A stretch of 5,815 nt of DNA from Nanobdellota archaeon (GTDB lineage: Archaea > Nanobdellota > Nanobdellia > Woesearchaeales > GW2011-AR15). The notes beneath the pieces were generated by a model. The model was not told where the DNA came from. It did not search any database and was given only the letters and a program-made list of their open reading frames with translations. The stretch's first letter is position 1. Each line of letters starts with the position of its first letter. Below are positions 5,792 to 5,815 of this stretch, in pieces. A program made the position numbers and the translations under genes. Where the stretch lies: contig JAAXVZ010000096.1 of NCBI GenBank assembly GCA_013335235.1, positions 1 through 5,815 of the forward strand, written 5' to 3'.

Positions 5792-5815
5792 GACTTGATC
5801 GTATGGACGGACACC
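5792..5815. other. 24 bases after the stop, no separate feature
   Basis: Nothing recognisable as a terminator or the start of another gene lies here. Frame 2 after the TAA starts with codons for D and L, which match the DL of the unit 1 loop PYDLEF, so the stretch may be the continuation of the same gene after an indel rather than intergenic DNA. Confidence 0.4.

Overview
The window is almost entirely one reading frame. Frame 2 on the + strand is open from the first complete codon (base 2) to a TAA at 5789-5791. The gene begins upstream of the window: the first Met codon (113) lies inside a conserved Cys/Trp motif whose two cysteines are encoded before it. I see no RNA gene, mobile element, CRISPR array or second gene. 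The other ORFs on both strands are compositional shadows of this one.

The product is a fragment of a giant, secreted, modular cell-surface protein made of beta-sandwich domains. It is very rich in Asn, Thr and Ser, with about 79 N-X-S/T sequons by hand count. AGG/AGA arginine and ATA isoleucine codons, the sequons and the module types point to an archaeon. The style best matches large surface proteins of DPANN archaea (Woesearchaeota/Pacearchaeota type). This taxonomic placement is recalled family knowledge, not a database search.

Layout (residues counted from the Met at 113): a Cys/Trp motif and an Ig/macroglobulin-like domain (to about 126); a conserved domain ending in EARPWYLAVDP (127-238); an eight-cysteine beta-sandwich (239-415); three Ig-like domains, the last two a tandem pair (416-720); then two copies of a large composite unit (721-1243 and 1244-1892). 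Each unit has an Ig-like domain opening with PPxIS, a four-cysteine domain split by an insertion after ATLDP, and a final Ig-like domain.

The most striking feature is that the split domain is interrupted at the same place in both copies by unrelated cargo. Unit 1 carries a jelly-roll-like module of about 184 residues. Unit 2 carries a DUF2341 module plus a concanavalin-like module of about 330 residues. The flanking domain is well conserved between copies. The likely picture is a rigid, glycosylated beta-sandwich stalk that displays exchangeable lectin-like modules, presumably for adhesion or glycan binding.

The frame stops 24 bases before the window end, in the middle of the last Ig-like domain, about 22 residues short of the equivalent point in unit 1. 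Pieces of the missing segment can be read in shifted frames, so the stop may be a frameshift or a sequence-end error rather than the true C-terminus.
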